A DNA stretch of 64,000 bases from contig CAWZYM010000271.1 in the NCBI GenBank assembly GCA_963966185.1, positions 184,001 through 248,000 of the forward strand, written 5' to 3'. Below are positions 61,801 to 64,000 of the stretch, one piece after another (the first letter of the stretch is position 1; every line of letters begins with the position of its first letter). The notes beneath the pieces are model-generated. The model was not told where the DNA came from, made no database searches, and worked only from the letters and a program-made list of their open reading frames with translations. The position numbers were made by a program, and so were the translations under genes. Origin of the DNA: Rhabditoides inermis (Eukaryota; Nematoda; Chromadorea; Rhabditida; Rhabditidae).

Positions 61801-62561
61801 TTAACGTTAAAAAGTTTGCTTTTCGGACGCAATCAAAAAAGTCTCTGATATCAACATGGTCATAATCAATGAACCGTAAGTGTGGTGTGAAACACTTGCC
61901 GAGCCAGGTAAGTTTTGCCGCACTTTCCTAGCCAGAACCGCATCATAACAGAACAGAACTACAAAACAGAACACAACAGAACTACATCAGAACAATGTGT
62001 ATTACATTTCACATTCAGCACACCGAGATCACGCTGTCTGTGATGAAGCTGCTCGGCATGGAGAGGTACGCCCTGCCAACGTCCGCCGGATTCTTGATAG
62101 AGTACAAGGTACGCGTTTTCTCGTTGTCGTACACGTGTGCTCTCATTCAGCCCACCCCGGCGCCTTCCATTCGTCTGCTCATGCACGACCCGGTCACCGT
62201 CGACGAGCACGTCATCTACCGGGTGAGAGAGAGTGTTCACAACTTCAAACGAACTTGAACGGTTTTTGTTCAGGGCAATCTGACAGCGCTTCTGCTGCCT
62301 CTGGCCGACTCGGAGGGCTTCGTGCCGTGGCACAGCGCGCGCGCCATCTACACAAAGTACGCGATCGCCGAGTGGAAGCCGGTGTGCGAGGACGCAGCGT
62401 ATGGACTGGCAAGCAATCGAGTGACCACTTCTCCAGTTTCAACCACGGGCAGCTCAATAGACGCCATTCCTCCGCTCGATGACAGCTATCAGGTCAAGGA
62501 CTCATTCCACGTCACTCGGTTCAGTGTTGTGGCGTTGTGTTTGTGGATAAGTTTCATGTAA
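58836..62561 (+). CDS. Secreted or membrane-bound histidine acid phosphatase
   Basis: Ten exons total 1,266 nt (421 residues) in phase: 58836-59033, 59118-59246, 59611-59716, 60112-60260, 60352-60445, 60496-60542, 61638-61730, 62019-62108, 62151-62222 and 62274-62561. The N-terminal MRALLLLLIPCIYA is a signal peptide. WGTRHGNRNP carries the RHGxRxP motif whose His becomes phosphorylated during catalysis. The second catalytic site normally reads HD; here the best candidate is HTEITLSVMKLL at the start of exon 8, with Glu a possible proton donor. Several NxS/T glycosylation sites (NAS, NGT, NNT, NKS) and paired Cys fit an extracellular enzyme. The extreme C-terminus (SVVALCLWISFM) is hydrophobic, suggesting a tail anchor or GPI signal. 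Intron 6 contains a foldback element; introns 2 and 3 contain simple and clustered repeats. Confidence 0.93.
59450..59602. repeat. (GA)n tract in a phosphatase intron
   Basis: About 150 bp of GA-rich sequence in intron 2 that ends just before the exon at 59,611, in place of the usual pyrimidine tract; only TTTCGTTCAG separates the two. Confidence 0.9.
59745..60085. repeat. Clustered CTCCCGAA/TTCGAAACACT repeats in a phosphatase intron
   Basis: Intron 3 carries more than ten degenerate units such as ACACTCCCGAATTGCC and CTTCGAAACACTTCGGAATG. The block is bracketed by near-copies of GTAGCGGTCAGTCTC (near 59,753) and GTTGCGGTCAGTCTC (near 60,045), with another GAGACTGACCGC in reverse orientation near 59,920. 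These brackets suggest internally repeated structure from one founding insertion. Confidence 0.7.
60785..60857 (+). repeat. tRNA-like sequence in left arm of the 60.6-kb foldback element
   Basis: Starts AGCGGTGGTGGCCTAGTGGA (A-box TGGCCTAGTGG) and includes GTGGGTTCGCACCC in the T-arm position. The anticodon stem TCTG/CAGA encloses a loop with CTAGCG. The 3' acceptor strand does not pair with the start, so it is tRNA-derived. Confidence 0.65.
61122..61194 (-). repeat. tRNA-like sequence in right arm of the 60.6-kb foldback element
   Basis: Inverted partner of 60,785-60,857 with the same A-box and T-arm motifs; the pair is convergent. Confidence 0.65.
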
Positions 62562-64000
62562 ATGTGTGTACAATAAACGGTTACTGTTGTGACGCGAAAC
62601 AGATTATATACGCCAAACACTCGGTGTGTGGTTACACTCTATCCTACTAGGGACCACAATGAGAATTTCAGATGTTTGGATATTGTATAGCAATTGATTT
62701 ATTAAAGTAGTTCGTTTTAAGCTGATTTCAAAAATATATATTGTTCATAGGGTTCATCGTTCACATTGCGCTCTAATTCCGCGCGGCGCGCGCACCTGAG
62801 CGCGCGCTCACACAGGGAAAGTGCGACAGAGGGCGGCGAGATCAAAGAACTGATGACGTCATTCATAGTTAAATTATGAATATTGAAAGTTTCTAATAGT
62901 ACCACTATGCTTCGTTTGATTGTAATCAATCAGTACTTGATGAAATACGTCTCTTATGACATCATTTTCCATTACTCATTTGGGCAATGGCGGCTAGATC
63001 AAAGAAATATGACGTCATCATATCACTCTTTATCGATTTTCACTACTTTACGGGGCACGTTTTCCCATAAATCGAATACCGTTGGAATCAGCGCGGAAGG
63101 GCGAATCGTTCTACGCTAATTACAACGAGTAACGCGTCCAGTCAGAAAATGTTACATGATTTCGACACAAACTTTACACCTCACGTTGCGGTCCCTACTA
63201 TCCTACTAAGTATTTATAAAAAAGCGGCCTGTCCGTCCGTCCGTCTGAGTGACGCTCATATAGCCTAGCTGCCGCCAGCATGTGATACGTGCCGGGTTTG
63301 CACTTTTTTTCAGCGAGGGCATGTGATTGCGAAATTAGTCCCGCATACGAAAAAAAAAGTGCAGTTCAGCTCAATGTATCGGCGTCGCAGTGACGACAAT
63401 AGCTCATATATGTTGCACAAATGCTTATTGTGTTTGGAATTTTGTAATTTCGATTCGTCACATTTCGATTCGTCTCTTGCATCGCAAAAAAACACTCACA
63501 TTTTCACATTGGAGCTATCCTAACATTGCCTTGTAAATTGTAAAAGCAAATGTTTTTTACAAGTTCAAAAGCAGGCAAGCACGCTCGAACGTATGGTATT
63601 GTATCTGATACTTGATTGAGGGTAGTTTTGAACAACATAAGTGAAGTTCACTCGCTTTTCAGAAGCCCCTCCTCCATTCTCTCTGTTCTATGCTCACTAG
63701 GGTTTTGACCGGTGTTCATCATTTCTTTTTCTGACTTGCTGCTGGTCGTAAGTAGCTACGAATACTGGCCTCTACTCTACTAAGCAGAAATCGTCGTGTT
63801 AGGCAACCGCACCAGTATCCAGGCTGTACACTTTTTTCAGTTAGTCAGGTAAGCCTGAACATTCTGAATCCGCCTCGGTAGATGCTGAAAGTTTCGGAAA
63901 ACACAATCTGAATTTGAGAGCATGAGGTTAAAGACACAGTGGTGCTTAGTTTTTGACTTTGTTTCATTGCTTGACCCATGGAAACACGAAACAATCAAAG
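62562..64000. other. Gene-free right end of the window with repeat relics
   Basis: No exon was recognised. 62,760-63,120 contains two successive related blocks (GATGACGTCAT near 62,852 and TGACGTCATCAT near 63,010, each preceded by a GGCGGC-AGATCAAAGAA motif). 63,222-63,345 matches the repeat at 31,530-31,650. The remaining sequence is AT-rich without coding signatures. Confidence 0.5.

Overview
This window is eukaryotic and almost certainly nematode, probably chromadorean. The genes are split into many short exons separated by compact GT-AG introns. They include a serpentine chemoreceptor, a receptor guanylyl cyclase, a TTBL-type casein kinase 1, a fucosyltransferase of family GT11 and a signal-peptide histidine acid phosphatase, a typical nematode gene set. 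I cannot name the species.

Layout. 1-2.2 kb (-): 3' part of an unrecognised gene with an 80-bp exon present in three tandem copies. 2.3-7.0 kb: mobile DNA, namely a broken CR1/jockey-like LINE whose reverse transcriptase is folded back on itself around a 732-bp inverted-repeat element carrying tRNA-like sequences. 7.0-23.5 kb: a giant palindrome with two arms of about 8 kb around a 740-bp spacer. Each arm holds a full GT11 fucosyltransferase gene and the last five exons of a RabGAP gene. 21.3-43.6 kb (-): that RabGAP gene (TBC1D8/TBC1D9 type, GRAM-GRAM-TBC-EF hand), which I could resolve into 35 exons totalling 3,633 nt. Its tail lies in the right palindrome arm, so the right arm looks ancestral and the left arm is the copy. 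Two opposite-strand genes sit inside its introns: a seven-transmembrane chemoreceptor (29.0-30.3 kb) and a glutaredoxin/DEP/DUF547 gene (37.3-40.7 kb). A second copy of the tRNA-like foldback element lies in another of its introns (33.6-34.3 kb).

44-51 kb (-): a small secreted Gly/Gln-rich peptide, a profilin-like gene, LINE, SINE and Penelope-like remnants, and a CK1 kinase with a one-base frameshift. 51.3-58.1 kb (+): a receptor guanylyl cyclase of 28 exons (3,282 nt), whose catalytic Asn/Arg pair is replaced. 58.8-62.6 kb (+): a histidine acid phosphatase of ten exons (1,266 nt); one intron holds a different foldback element that again has a tRNA-like sequence in each inverted arm.

The strongest themes are inverted repeats at several scales and a recurrent link between foldback elements and tRNA-like (Pol III box-bearing) sequences. 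Exon boundaries were read by eye from splice signals, conserved protein motifs and phase; each may be a base or two off. No alignment or database search was run.
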